From contig JAJVDF010000382.1 of assembly GCA_022410635.1 (NCBI GenBank), forward strand, positions 287,571 to 351,570: a DNA stretch of 64,000 nt, written 5' to 3'. This DNA comes from Tretioscincus oriximinensis (Eukaryota; Chordata; Lepidosauria; Squamata; Gymnophthalmidae). Numbering within the stretch: position 1 is the stretch's first letter; every line of letters begins with the position of its first letter. Positions 11,105 through 21,300 of the stretch are shown one piece after another. The notes below the pieces were generated by a model. It saw only the letters and a program-made list of their open reading frames with translations, was not told where the DNA came from and ran no database searches. The translations under genes and the position numbers were made by a program.

Positions 11105-13760
11105 ATATACAGCTGAGGAAAATTACTCTGTTCTGCAAAATGCTGGTTCTGGATTTTTGTGGTAATTCTAATATAAACGAAGCTAAAGTTTTTTGTTTCA
11201 TAGACATGCGGTCTGCATGATGAGAATGCATCCATGTACCATGTGAACAGTGATGGACTTCAAACAGTGCCTATAAATACTTGATTTTCAAGTCATTTGT
11301 TGTCTCTAGTTATGGAACACTGTAGATTTCTTTTTCAAGTTCTGGGAAATTGTTCCAAGGCTTCCAATCGGAAAATCTTTCAGCAATTTGTATTTATTTT
11401 CCATTTCCTACTACCTGTAATGGTAATGAACCAATTAGAATCACCTCCTTCCTCCACCCAAGTTAAAACTAATATCAGTTGACAAACGTGGCTCCAATTA
11501 TGTTTACCGTGTGACACTCCAATTAATGGCTTTCTTTTTCTATATATTGAATGGGACAGTAGGCAAAAGCAGTTCATCCAAACTTCTGACAACTTGAATG
11601 TAGGGTTAGGTGTTATATGTAGTCATGAGCTGTGAAAGCTTGCTTTAAGGTGAAGGTTGGAATATATTTTTTTTAGATTTGTTTCACTGAGAATTCAATA
11701 GAAGACCTGGGCTCCAAACCTAGCTATGGACTTAATTATCAGAAAAGCTTAGGGATTGAAAATTGCTTCAGATCCCTAGATCTGAAGCAAATGTTCAGTC
11801 TTATTCTCTTGGCTTCTATCAATTTACATCAATCCAAGATCTGAGACAGCAACTTTTTTGCAGATAATTATATAGACTTAAAGATCATAACCTTGGTTGC
11901 AAAGTTATGTCACCTTCCTGAAGCAGAGCTGCAAAAAAGTTTCTTTTTAACTTTGTATTAGGGTATTTGGTTTGCTAGTGATTACGTTGGGTCTTTTCAC
12001 TTTCCAAACAAAGTAAGAGCTCCAACAAATGTTCTTTTTCAATGGTAACAAACAGTTGCAGACTGCGCATGTGCAACAAATGCTAGACACATTTCATCCT
12101 GCACTCCCTGAGCCCTGATTTATTATCCTTTATTTCCTTGCTGGAAGGTCTCGGCTGCATGCCTTTCTATATTTATTAGTCAGAAAACAACTCTGACTGA
12201 GATTTTTAATGACTCTTGCTGTTTTCTTTTCCACTGTTCTTGTTCACTTGATAAGATAAGAAGATGCTGAGTCTTTGTTCACTGGTGTCTGAAAGAAGTT
12301 CACCACAGAAAGGTTTATTTGAAAGAGATGTCCTGATTAGACTTTACTCTAAAATTGACTTAGTAACTGAGAAAATTAAAGAACCTGATTAGAAATTCAA
12401 CACCACAGATATTCACATTACTGTATGTGAAACATAACAAAGTGTAGAATCATCTAAAATGNTCCCTAGAAAAAAGGCTTAAATTCAAAATTTAGACTGA
12501 GCTTGCAACCTTGAAAGGTAAATTGTGAAAGCTGGTGGAAATAAAAAGAAAAAATAATATTATATGGATTTAAAGAATTAGGCAATAAAGAGACTCTACA
12601 ATTGTTTCTTGGTGATATCATTCTGCACCAACTTGGAGGTGAAGTAAGAAGAATTTGACCATGATTTTTTAACACTTTGGCAAGACTAGTGTCAAGGTTT
12701 CAATCAGGACTCTACAAAAAATGTTTCAGCTGCAATAGGCTTCATCTTGAGAAGACTGCCATATCCTACACCGGCATGCGGATGGCAGGTGCCTATTCCA
12801 AGATATATCTCAAAATAAAGCCTAGTGTAGAAATGAGCAAAGAGACATGTTCTATGTGATATATCACAAGCAATAGTAGAAAACCAGTTTAGATTTCATT
12901 ATCTCTAGTTAACTACATTTTTTGTTCATAAACACAGGTGATGATTATCATCAAGCAGCAGTTCAGGCTCATCTACTAATTCAGCTGAAGAAAATAATAA
13001 ATTCATAGACACTATTCAGCAAAAAATGTTTTAGATAATAAACTTTCTTCTAAAGACTCAAAGAATATCCTCCAAGAAAGGAAAAAAGAATTGATTATCC
13101 TTTGGTGTGTGACAGGTAAAATGACCACACATGTGAGTATAATGTGTATTGAGGGAAATCCAAGTTGTGGGATATCATAATATATAAGCCTATGTTTTCT
13201 AAACTTTTTTNAGCCATTTTTGGCAAACACAGCAGGAGCCGGAAATGTTTAGCCAAAGGAAGGGATTAACTGTTTTGAAAGGTTAGCAGAAATGTGAAAG
13301 CCCATCATGCAGATATTAAGGTCAGACCCAAGGATCTTTTTAAAGTTTAGAATGTCTGGTGTCCATATTTTTAGCAGACAAATTTAATTTCACTGTGTCC
13401 ACTAAAATATAAAACAATACTGTATCTATAACACTATTTCTACACGTCAATGAATTAAACTACAAACACTGTGGACACACATTAATGAGGATTCGGAACG
13501 AGATAAATGGTTAATTCATCAATTAATATCAAATTTTCTCAATTTTGATACAATATTATCAGAAAAAATCAATTCAAAGTATTTTAAAAGGCATTTTACA
13601 GTATTTATAAGAACCAACAAGGATCAAAGAATTTTATCTGTATCATAGTTCAAAATTTTTGCTGATTTCAAAATGGGTAAAGATCCTATTCCAGCAATTA
13701 TGAAAGTTTTTTACAGATATTATGAACAAAACAAATCTAGTCAGTACTCAAGCAAATAAT
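11105..13760. other. AT-rich DNA, no gene recognised
   Basis: No transposon was recognised. A perfect 12-bp stem with a 4-base loop lies at 11763-11790. A short open frame at 12677-12859 has no recognisable motif. The stretch 12050-12280 has a mixed, non-repetitive composition that could be conserved non-coding sequence, but this cannot be judged without another species. Confidence 0.4.
11763..11790. repeat. Perfect 12-bp stem hairpin
   Basis: TTGCTTCAGATC and GATCTGAAGCAA are exact inverses separated by CCTA. No downstream T-run or gene context gives it a function. Confidence 0.75.
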
Positions 13761-13766
13761 ACATAT

Positions 13767-13772
13767 TTTATT
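13767..13772 (-). terminator. Candidate poly(A) signal
   Basis: AATAAA reads on the minus strand 47 bases after the stop codon of the candidate exon at 13819-14028. Such a signal is common by chance in AT-rich DNA, so it supports the exon only weakly. Confidence 0.35.
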
Positions 13773-13818
13773 CTAAGTGTCATAAAACTTTAGCCTGTAT
13801 TGATTGTATATTGTGAAT

Positions 13819-14028
13819 TTAGCTCATACAATCATAGAACTTCCCAAAGGCTACTTTGGTCCTTTTTTGTAATCTGATCCATATTTCAGAATACATCCTG
13901 GCCTTGCCATAGTCAGCATTTGCAGGTGGCAAGTTCTTATTCTGGATATAATCTAGAATAAATTCCAGTGAAGAAAAGGCTTGGTTACAGACCAGGGAAA
14001 GTGCAAAAATGCAGCTATCTACTTTTCC
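13819..14028 (-). CDS. Candidate last exon of an unidentified protein-coding gene
   Basis: The minus strand is open for 69 codons and ends in TAA. The translation has a balanced, globular composition unlike the chance frames around it. It includes CIFALSLVCNQAFSSLEFIL, DYIQNKNLPPANADYGKARM and YSEIWIRLQKRTKVAFGKF, with an amphipathic, helix-like pattern. A possible splice acceptor lies inside the frame: a pyrimidine-rich stretch ending in CTAG before the base at 13952, which would leave about 44 codons in phase 1. An AATAAA follows the stop by 47 bases. No ATG begins the frame, which fits an internal start at an exon edge. The protein family is not recognised and no neighbouring exon was identified. 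Alternatives are an exon relic of a pseudogene or a chance frame. This is the only non-transposon coding candidate that stood out. Confidence 0.35.
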   Translation of the reverse strand, partial: GKVDSCIFALSLVCNQAFSSLEFILDYIQNKNLPPANADYGKARMYSEIWIRLQKRTKVAFGKFYDCMS

Positions 14029-14202
14029 TTAAGTATTTATACTTTTATTTTCTTCACTGTGTATACTTTTATTTCATATGTTCCTTTTGAAATTCCTTTC
14101 CTCCAAGTGCCAGAAGCCACCTGTTACAATCTTTCAGGAAAATTAGATTATCATATCCACTGAGTGGGTATATAATAAAGAGATCTNCACTTCATCCCCA
14201 CC

Positions 14203-14697
14203 TAAGGTTGCCATACATCCCGGGAAGGTGGGACGATCCCAGTTTTGGGGACTAAAATATAGTCCCCTCCGGGTTTTAAGAGAAAATCCCGGATTTTTAC
14301 ANTCCCCGATGCTGCATCAGGGAATGTAAAAATCCAGGATTTTAAATGCAAAGGAGCCATCAGGGTTGATGGCTGCAGCCTGAGCAACGCTTTCCAGGGT
14401 CCTGGAAGGAACCTCAGATCGTGCTGTAGCTGATCCTCTGCTGAAGGCAGGGTTTTGCGCCTGCTGTCAGACAAAGTGCACCAACTCGCCTCCAGCAGAG
14501 GAAAAATGCTTGGGTTTTTGACAGGAGAACAGAGCTTTTGTGCAGCTCTGTTCTGCCTGTCTCACGACAAGCGTCCGTGTGCGTGCATGTGTGTGTGTCT
14601 GTGTGCANGTGTGTGTTTGTGTGTGTGTGTGCACGCACACACATGCGTGCACACANACCCCGTTCCAGTTTTGGGCTGCCAAAATATGGCAACCCTA
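14203..14697. mobile_element. hAT-like DNA transposon, family F2, copy 1
   Basis: The ends are inverted: TAAGGTTGCCATAC on the left, and the right end reads TAGGGTTGCCATAT when reversed. The element is flanked by TCCCCACC (14195-14202) and TCCCGACC (14698-14705), an 8-bp target duplication with one mismatch, as expected for the hAT superfamily. It is 495 bp and encodes no transposase. Its right half carries an alternating purine-pyrimidine TG/CA tract (14577-14655). Confidence 0.8.
14577..14655. repeat. TG/CA alternating tract
   Basis: GTGTGCGTGCATGTGTGTGT and GTGCACGCACACACATGCGT give a long alternating purine-pyrimidine stretch that could adopt Z-DNA and can also fold back on itself. It sits inside the hAT-like element. 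Copy 2 of that element has a similar GCATGCGCGCATGCGC tract. Confidence 0.75.
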
Positions 14698-14794
14698 TCC
14701 CGACCTGCCTGTTTTCAGCACTTTACAAATGCTTAAAACAAACAAACACATAGGCGGTTCATCCCAATTTTGCTAGCCATTTAGCTGCTGCCTT

Positions 14795-15080
14795 AGTTCA
14801 ATTTCTCAATGCCCAGAATTCCCTGCGACCCTGCCTAATTTTCCCAGGCAGTCCCTGCGCTCCAAGAACCAATGAAATCTTTACAATTTGCTACAAGCAG
14901 CTCCAGGGAGATTCTTCTTTGGGACTTTAAAATGGAGGCCTTGTCCACATGGAGGCTGTTAAAATTGCATGATATGAGGAAACTGTTTACTTTGCTCTAA
15001 AGTCCTTTAGAGCGAATGGAAGGCTGGACACACATGGATCTGTGGGGCAGACAGAAAGTAAACTCACCTCCAAAGGCCTA
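14795..15080 (-). mobile_element. Dispersed family F1, copy 3 (inverted)
   Basis: On the minus strand it reads through the family landmarks TTACTTTCTGTCTGCCCCAC, TGTGTCCAGCCTTCCATTCG, CATTGGTTCTTGGAGC and GTCGCAGGGAATTCTGGGCA in the same order as the plus-strand copies. No coding sequence is present. Confidence 0.6.
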
Positions 15081-15693
15081 TGTAGAGCGTAGGGATCGAG
15101 CCACAGAGTAGGNAATCTATAGTGAAATGAGAAACTGAACAGAAAGTCCTGCAAAATAATTGTGGAAATTGCAATATTCCTGAATGTTTCTGTACAAGTT
15201 TATAAAAAATACTTCTTCCCTACTTCCATTCATGAGGGACTGCATCCATACAGTGGCCTAAAATTGCGTTATGAAAGGATCTCATACAACAAAACATAAC
15301 ATGATGATCGCCTGAAAATGGGGCCACTGGGGCACTACCCCAGCTTGCTTTATGGTGGCTATGCCCCTGAGGGCAAATGTATTTGCATCTGTTCTGATGC
15401 TGCGGAAGTGCCCCATTTCAGGCTCNGCACATACATGCTGATTCCCTTTAAGATGGCAGCACCTGACCTGGCTTATGCCAGGTCCATATGCTATAAAAGT
15501 GTTCCAAGAGTTTTTTCCCCTGCAATACAGATATAGCAACATGCAGCACTACATCATGCTTTCCCTATATCACTATGGCATGAGTGCTGTCAAACTATGG
15601 GGCAATCATGCCATAATCACATAATAATGCTAAAAACAGGTTTTCTGGCCACAGCCTCAGATGAANCAAAGAGCCTTTGAGGACTAAGTTGTG

Positions 15694-15750
15694 TTATTTA
15701 TTTATATTTATACCCTGTTCTATACCCGAAGGTCTTAGGACAGCCAACAG
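15694..15750 (-). mobile_element. L2 3' tail fragment
   Basis: TTTATTTATATTTATACCCT and ATACCCGAAGGTCTTAGGAC match the L2 terminus. It directly abuts the SINE that starts at 15758. Confidence 0.75.
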
Positions 15751-15757
15751 TTATGGT

Positions 15758-15990
15758 GAGAGCTAGTTTGATTAATGGTTAGAGTGTCAGATGCATATCT
15801 GGAAGTCTCCTAGTTTGATTCTGCATTTCTCCACAAATGCCAACAGAGTGACTTTGGGCTTGTCACAATACTTCAGAACTCTCTCAGCTCCACTTACTTC
15901 ACAAGGTGACTGTTGGGTAGAGAAGAGCAGAAGCACTTATGTAAACCACTTTGATTCCCATTGCCCCTTGCATTCTTGGTGTCTTTCCAC
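15758..15990 (+). mobile_element. tRNA-headed SINE
   Basis: The head carries a degraded box A (ATGGTTAGAGTGTC) and box B (TAGTTTGATTCTGC), followed by the SINE body GACTTTGGGCTTGTCACA, CTCTCAGCTCCACTTACTTC and GTAAACCACTTTGATTCCCA. The same body recurs at 31993, 40640 and 45100. It is a non-coding retroposon and not a tRNA gene, because the tRNA fold is not preserved. Confidence 0.75.
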
Positions 15991-15999
15991 ATGAAAATA

Positions 16000-16912
16000 T
16001 ATTGAGGGGAANAAAGAGTTCGTCCTTCACTCCATACCAACTCGACAGAAATAATGATCCTTCTTTCTTCTGAGTAGTGAGAGTTGGCAGAACCCATCTA
16101 TATTAGTTCCTAACTGGTCAGATGCCTGACTGGTCAAGTCTGCCCTCCTTCCATGTCAACCACCTACACCAAATCATCTCCTTTTGACAATGACAATTAG
16201 TATACTACTGTGACACTGCATTCACCCCCTGGGCAACGGGATTAAGGACTTCAGGTGCAGGCTTCTGTTTGACAGAAGCAGNTCACCAAGCTTCAGAATT
16301 TAGTTTAAAAAAAGAAGAGAAAGAAGTGCTATTGAAATGCCTGATAGTGTAATGGTGTGCTCTAATTTGGGGTTCTAGAGGCACATCTCTAAATTATGTT
16401 GGCTCGTTGATAAAATAGCCAAGGAATTGTTATGCGAGATTGTATGAGCCGATATTATTTCCACAAACACGGTTAGCAGAGCTTACAGTGATGGCTGTTA
16501 AAGAATGCTGGAACTGGTATGGTGCCATTAAAAAGTTAACTATTGGGTTAAAAACCCATTTTATTTATAATCATGTTACCCACGCCTGCTGATGTTCAAA
16601 GAACATAGCCAGATTGTCTCAATTCTATTTGAAACAGCATGGAATTATTTTCTCTATCATTTACCCGAATGTGAATTTTTCACAAAGCTGCAGTCTCCTG
16701 ATCACAAAATAAAAATGATGACAATGAAATTTGGATGCAAATAAGGATCCAGACAGTAAACACTAGCAAGTGTTTTTTCATTATGAAAAGGCCAATCCTA
16801 TAAATTCGTATTAAGAGGAAAATTCCATCAATTCAATGGTGTTTATTCCCAAATAAAAGCATAGGATAACAATATAAGTTAATCAATTTACTACCTTGTT
16901 CTGGTATTTGGA
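16000..16912. other. Unique DNA, possible conserved non-coding block
   Basis: No repeat or coding exon is recognised. The part 16330-16790 has a non-repetitive composition with homeodomain-like TAAT cores and could be conserved, but nothing in one sequence proves it. Confidence 0.35.
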
Positions 16913-16914
16913 TT

Positions 16915-18825
16915 GGTAGGGCNTTTCCACCAAGGACAGGGTGCCTCCCCACTTCACGAACCCGGGATGCTCCAACACACAGCACCTCCGTCTTGNCTGG
17001 ATTCAGCTTCAATTTATTGGCCCCCATCCAGCCCATCACTGCCTCCAGGCACTTGTCAAGCACTTCAACCGCCTCTCCTGATTCAGATGGAACAGAGAGA
17101 TAGAGCTGAGTGTCATCTGCATATTGATGGCACTTTACTCCAAATCTCCTGATGACCTCTCCCAGCAGCTTCATATAGATGTTGAACAGCATGGGGGAGA
17201 GGATCGACCCCTGAGGAACCCCACAAGTGAGCTCCCATGGTGTCGAGTAAGACTCCCCTACCAGCACTCTCTGGAAGCGGCCTTGGAGATAGGAACAGAN
17301 CCACTGCAATGCAGTGCCACCAACTCCTAAACTCCTTGGTCTCTCCAGGAGGATACCAAAACTCCATGGTCTCTCCAGGAGGATACCATGGTCAATGGTA
17401 TCAAAAGCCGCTGAAAGATCCAGGAGAACCAACAGGGTCGCATTGCCCCCATCCCTCTCCCGGAGTAGGTCATCANCCANGGCGACCAAGGCAGTTTCCG
17501 TGCCATGACTAGGCCTGAAGCCAGATTGAAATGGGTCTAGATAATCCGCTTCTTCCAAGCATGCCTGCAGCNGAACAGCCACAGCCCTCTCCAGTACCTT
17601 GCCCAGGAAGGGTATGTTGGCCACCGGGCGGTAGTTGTTTAACTCTTCTGGGTCCAGGGAAGGCTTCTTAAGGAGAGGNCGCACCACCGCCNCCTTAAGA
17701 GCCGGCNGGACCACCGCATCCCTCAAGGAAGCNTTCACCACTCCCTGGACCCACCCGGTCATACCCTGCTGACTTGCTTTTATCAGCCAGGAGGGGCAAG
17801 GATCCAGAGAGCATGACGTTGGCCGAACCCCAACAAACAGCTTGTCCACATCATCAGGCCGCAATAATTGAAACTGATCCAAGATAACTGGACCAGACAG
17901 TTCTTTGGACACCTCCTCTAGGCTATTCACAAGTGTGGCATCCAATCTCTCATGAATCTGAGTGACTTTGTTCTCAAAGTGCCTTGCAAATTTGTCACAG
18001 CAGCTATTGGATGGCCTTTGCCCTTGATGTCCTGGGCTAGACCTTATCAGGCCATTCACCACCCGAAAGAGCTCTGCTGGACGGCTACTTGAGGACGCAA
18101 TGGTAACAGAGAAATAATTCCTTTTCGCTGCCACCACCGCCACCTGGTAGGCACGATAATGTGCTCTAACCCGTGTTCGGTCAGACTCTTGTTGGGATTT
18201 GCACCACCTGCGCTCCAGCCGTCGGCCTTTCTGTTTCATCATCCTTAACTCCCCAGAATACCAGGGTGCTCTACGGACNCCACAGATATGCCGAGGGCAC
18301 TTGGGAGCGATCGTGTCGATAGCCCGGGTCAACTCCCGATTCCAGAGAGAAACCAGAGCCTCGACAGGAGCGCCATCCATGCCAACCGGGTAATCCCCCA
18401 GAGCATTCAGGAATCGCCCAGAATCCATAAGTCTCCGGGGGTGGACCATCTGAATGGGTCTCTCATCCTTGCAGGGGAAAGCNGTCGCTGCAAGTCCAAA
18501 TCTCACCAGGGAGTGATCCGTCCATGACAATGGGCTTACCGCCAGCCCTCCTATCAACGGATCATCACCAGTTCGCTCTGTGGAAAAAACCAGATCAAGA
18601 GTATGTCCTGCTTTGTGAGTTGGGCCAGTAACACATTGAGATAGCCCCATGGTTGTCATGGAGGCCATGAAGAGCTGAGCAGGACCAGTGAGGATAGCCT
18701 CTGCATGGATGTTGAAGTCCCTCAGCACCACGGTGCTAGGAGCCTCCAACACCACATTAGAGACCACCTCTGCCAACTCAGCTAGGGATTTTAGCCTCCT
18801 AACAACACAGGAAGAAGCAGAANCT
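16915..18825 (-). mobile_element. L2-clade retrotransposon, truncated at both ends
   Basis: This copy retains the region from the endonuclease to the reverse transcriptase. It lacks the ORF2 C-terminus, 3' untranslated region and tail that copy 42142 keeps. Homology with that copy stops near 16917. Loss of the 3' end is unusual for a target-primed insertion and points to later deletion or rearrangement. The RT part is closely similar to the copy at 41978-43531. Confidence 0.9.
17331..17390 (-). repeat. 30-bp in-frame tandem duplication inside the L2 RT
   Basis: Units 17331-17360 and 17361-17390 match at 27 of 30 bases. The second L2 copy (around 43194-43225) has only one unit. The duplication repeats the coding for GILLERP in the fingers-palm region of the reverse transcriptase. 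Confidence 0.9.
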
Positions 18826-18829
18826 GTGC

Positions 18830-19625
18830 TAAGGAGCTTAAAAAAATACCCAGGTTTTGTGCAAGTTTTCACTCGCGTAAAACTAGGGAAGGCCATCCTT
18901 AGAGGTCTTCTGTCTCCTGGTGGAGCCAGAAGCAGCCCTAAGATTTAGGGTCCATGACAGCAAGGGAAATTTCTGTGGATCTCTTGTCCTTGTTTCTGCT
19001 GCCTTTTGGCAGCTGTTTAAATTTCCTACACTAGAGCAGTGGCTCTAGGGAGGAGCCATAATGGNAGAAAATACATGGAGATCTCCTTTATTGCTACCCC
19101 TCCCAATACTTGAGGGTGCTCCTGGCTTTGCTAGAAGTCAGATTCACCCCTCTCCCAAATGCTGGCTACATGCATGGAAAACCATCACCAGAGCAGGCTT
19201 AACATGAATTGCCTTATTTTGCTCTTACAATGGTTCTCAGGGCAAATTCAGATGCAAATAACATGTGGCCAAAGAGTTTCCATTTGGAGTAAATGGGAAA
19301 TGGATGAAACCAGCGCTAATCTAAACAGCTTTCATGGCAATTTTTCCCCTAGTGGGAATACCAACAATATGGTATCCCAAATGATATAACCCATCCCATA
19401 ATAGAGCCTCTTGTTTTGGAAGTAGAGAAGGAATGTTTCTGAATTCTAAAAATGCCTATGAAGGCTGTTTTGGCTATTACTTCTGGGTGTCTGCCAAATT
19501 GGTGCCAGACACCTTGTCTGTGGTATACTGGATTGCAGCACATGTGGCATCTGTACCCAAACTGCTGATCCAATATGCCAAGTAGAATATTTTGTCCAGT
19601 GTAACCATAGGAAGGCATGGTTTCC
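18830..19625. other. Unique DNA, no gene recognised
   Basis: Nothing was recognised here apart from short chance frames. Sequence upstream of the L2 homology does not show further endonuclease codons. Confidence 0.4.
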
Positions 19626-19629
19626 CAGC

Positions 19630-19818
19630 AGATCACTTTGAAGTTGCTGTATTGTAGTGGTTATGTAAATAGCCTGAAAAGCAGAGAATGATCACCTCAG
19701 TCCTCAATTTCTCCTCAGAAGTAGGCAATGGAAAACCTAGTTTTGTATCTCTGCTCAAGAATATTGCAAAGAGGTGCAATTAACCAGGTCTCCAGCAGGA
19801 CTTGATGGTACCAAACAA
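19630..19818 (+). mobile_element. Sauria-type SINE with BovB-like tail
   Basis: A tRNA-like head (GTAGTGGTTATGTAAATAGC) is followed by AGTAGGCAATGGAAAACC and the tail GGACTTGATGGTACCAAACA. That tail resembles the BovB LINE terminus, the known arrangement of Sauria SINEs in squamates. Its 3' end meets the tail of an oppositely oriented SINE. Confidence 0.6.
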
Positions 19819-20135
19819 CGAGGAGGAGGAGGAGGAGGAGGAGGAGAACTGGATTCTTATACCCCGCTTTTTCTCACCTTTCAAAGGGACTCAGAGTGGT
19901 TTACAAGGGTATTTTGCCCGAAGGNTCACATTCTATCTTCCCCACCAGGCTTTGGTGGTTCCCATGTATCTACTTGCAGTCTGTTGCAATTTCTTGCAAT
20001 TCATGCTTTTGAATAGCTGGTTGGCTAGAGCTACAGGCTAGTGGAAGGTGCTCACCCCTCCCCACGTCCAACACAAGGCTTCGAAACCCGATCTCCCAGA
20101 NGAGAGACGAATTCCTAAGCGACTGAGCTATCCGT
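19819..20135 (-). mobile_element. tRNA-headed SINE with (TCC)n tail
   Basis: Read on the minus strand, it starts GGATAGCTCAGTCGCTTAGG (box A) and has box B GGGTTTCGAAGCC. It ends GTAAACCACTCTGAGTCCCT and AAAAAGCGGGGTATAAGAAT before a (TCC)n tail. That tail is the plus-strand GGA run at 19821-19845. Box A and box B are well kept, but spacing and loops do not make a functional tRNA. Confidence 0.75.
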
Positions 20136-20139
20136 ATAT

Positions 20140-20725
20140 GCTTGCCTTTACTTCCTTCCTTTCCCACCACAATGTCCAGATGAACTCTGGGCAGGAAACT
20201 ACCATAGCTGATGCTCATCTGGCCATGACTAAATTTGAAGCAGTTATGAGCTAGGTTAGATACTATGACCCAATTAATTCACTCTTGTAAATTCTACACT
20301 GTTCATTTTGAGATGATGGGAGTAGGGGCAGTATAATTTGTATGGCTATATAATTTCTAATTAAAAATAAAAGATCAAATGACTAATGGCATAATTCTAC
20401 CAGAGAGTGCTGAAGGCTAGATTGGATATCCATCTGTGCAATTAAAAACATCAATTAAAGATCAGTTTATCCCTGCAAATGCCTGTTGCTTTAGTCCAAA
20501 TGCTGTTAGAAGATGCAGTTTTAGGATACTGCTTAGATTTAAATGATGTTTTTAAATCTTTCTTTCCATTCAAATGTCCTAAACATAAAAATCAGAAGCT
20601 GCCAATGAAAAGAACATCCAGCGGGTGCTTAAATAATCTCCAGTCCTCTTTCCCTACACATTTTGGGTTTGTAGCAGAATAGAACACATAGTTCTAGAAC
20701 ATCATCATAATATATAAAACAGCGA
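20140..20725. other. Unique DNA, no feature seen
   Basis: Only chance open frames are present. No repeat signature was recognised. Confidence 0.4.
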
Positions 20726-20729
20726 CAGT

Positions 20730-20815
20730 TATTTATTTATTTATTTATTTTATTTAAAAGATTTTTACCCCGCCCTTCCCCCCGAAGGTGTCCAGGGCGG
20801 CTTACAAAAATTTNA
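20730..20815 (-). mobile_element. L2-like 3' tail
   Basis: A TTTA microsatellite is followed by TTTTTACCCCGCCCTTCCCC and AAGGTGTCCAGGGCGGCTTA. This resembles the L2 terminus but is more diverged than the other copies, so it may be a related subfamily. The region from 20816 to 21060 is unassigned. Confidence 0.55.
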
Positions 20816-21154
20816 AAAATTCGGGTCGCCATGACCTTCACAAGATTAAAATCATAAACTTCAAGTCTGGGCTGGAAGTTGGTGGTGACCATTTCTGTTG
20901 CATGCAGCAGAAACCTCAGTGAAGGTGGGCACCATAAGAGCTCGCCATTTGGGCCTTCTACCAGGTTAGCCAAAGCACCACCGCTGCAGTTGGTTCCTGG
21001 TGGCGGTGGCAGCAGGAGCACCAGCTTGTCTCAGTTATCCTNCTCTATGGCAGCTGGTGAGCAAACATCTGCACCTGCCTGGGGAACGAGGAAAGGAAGG
21101 CAAGAATGCCCAGCCTTATTACAGGCAATTGAGGATGAGCTTATTCTGCTAGTA

Positions 21155-21300
21155 AGGACATAAGAGGAACCCTGCTGAATTGGGTCACAGCCCATCTAGG
21201 CCAGCATTCTGTCTCACACAGTGGCCAACCAATTGCATGAGGGCAATCTCAAGCAGAGAAAGGCAAAACCCTCAAATGGTATCTCAGGAATTCTTATCCA
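21155..21300 (-). mobile_element. CR1 3' terminus
   Basis: GGACATAAGAGGAACCCTGC, CAGCCCATCTAGGCCAGCAT and CTGTCTCACACAGTGGCCAA match the CR1 3' untranslated region seen at 5340 and 52700. Only the terminus remains. Confidence 0.85.

Larger units (their letters stand above)
16833..18896 (-). pseudogene. L2 ORF2 remnant: endonuclease and reverse transcriptase
   Basis: An open frame of 687 codons on the minus strand encodes an incomplete ORF2 polyprotein, the enzyme that nicks target DNA and copies element RNA into it. About residues 50-135 form the C-terminal half of an apurinic-type endonuclease, with LRDFNIHAE, GPTHKAGHTLDLVFS and SWTDHSLVRFGL. Residues 400-600 hold the reverse transcriptase, with LLKKPSLDPEELNNYRPVAN, SAAFDTIDHG, CGVPQGSILSPML and the catalytic YADD at 592-595. 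Residues before 36 and after 660 are unrelated flanking sequence. The first endonuclease motif has Arg where Gly is usual (RDFN). A 30-bp in-frame tandem duplication adds ten residues just after FDTIDHG. Several residues are unreadable because of n bases. The motif pattern (ADDTQLYLS) places it in the L2 part of the CR1 superclade. Confidence 0.88.

Noticed and set aside
14414..14776. Cysteine/valine- or histidine/threonine-rich small proteins
   Set aside because: They are read-through of the TG/CA tract in the hAT-like element.
20040..20135. A true tRNA gene on the minus strand
   Set aside because: Box A and box B are good, but it is the head of a longer SINE with a simple-repeat tail and the cloverleaf is not preserved.
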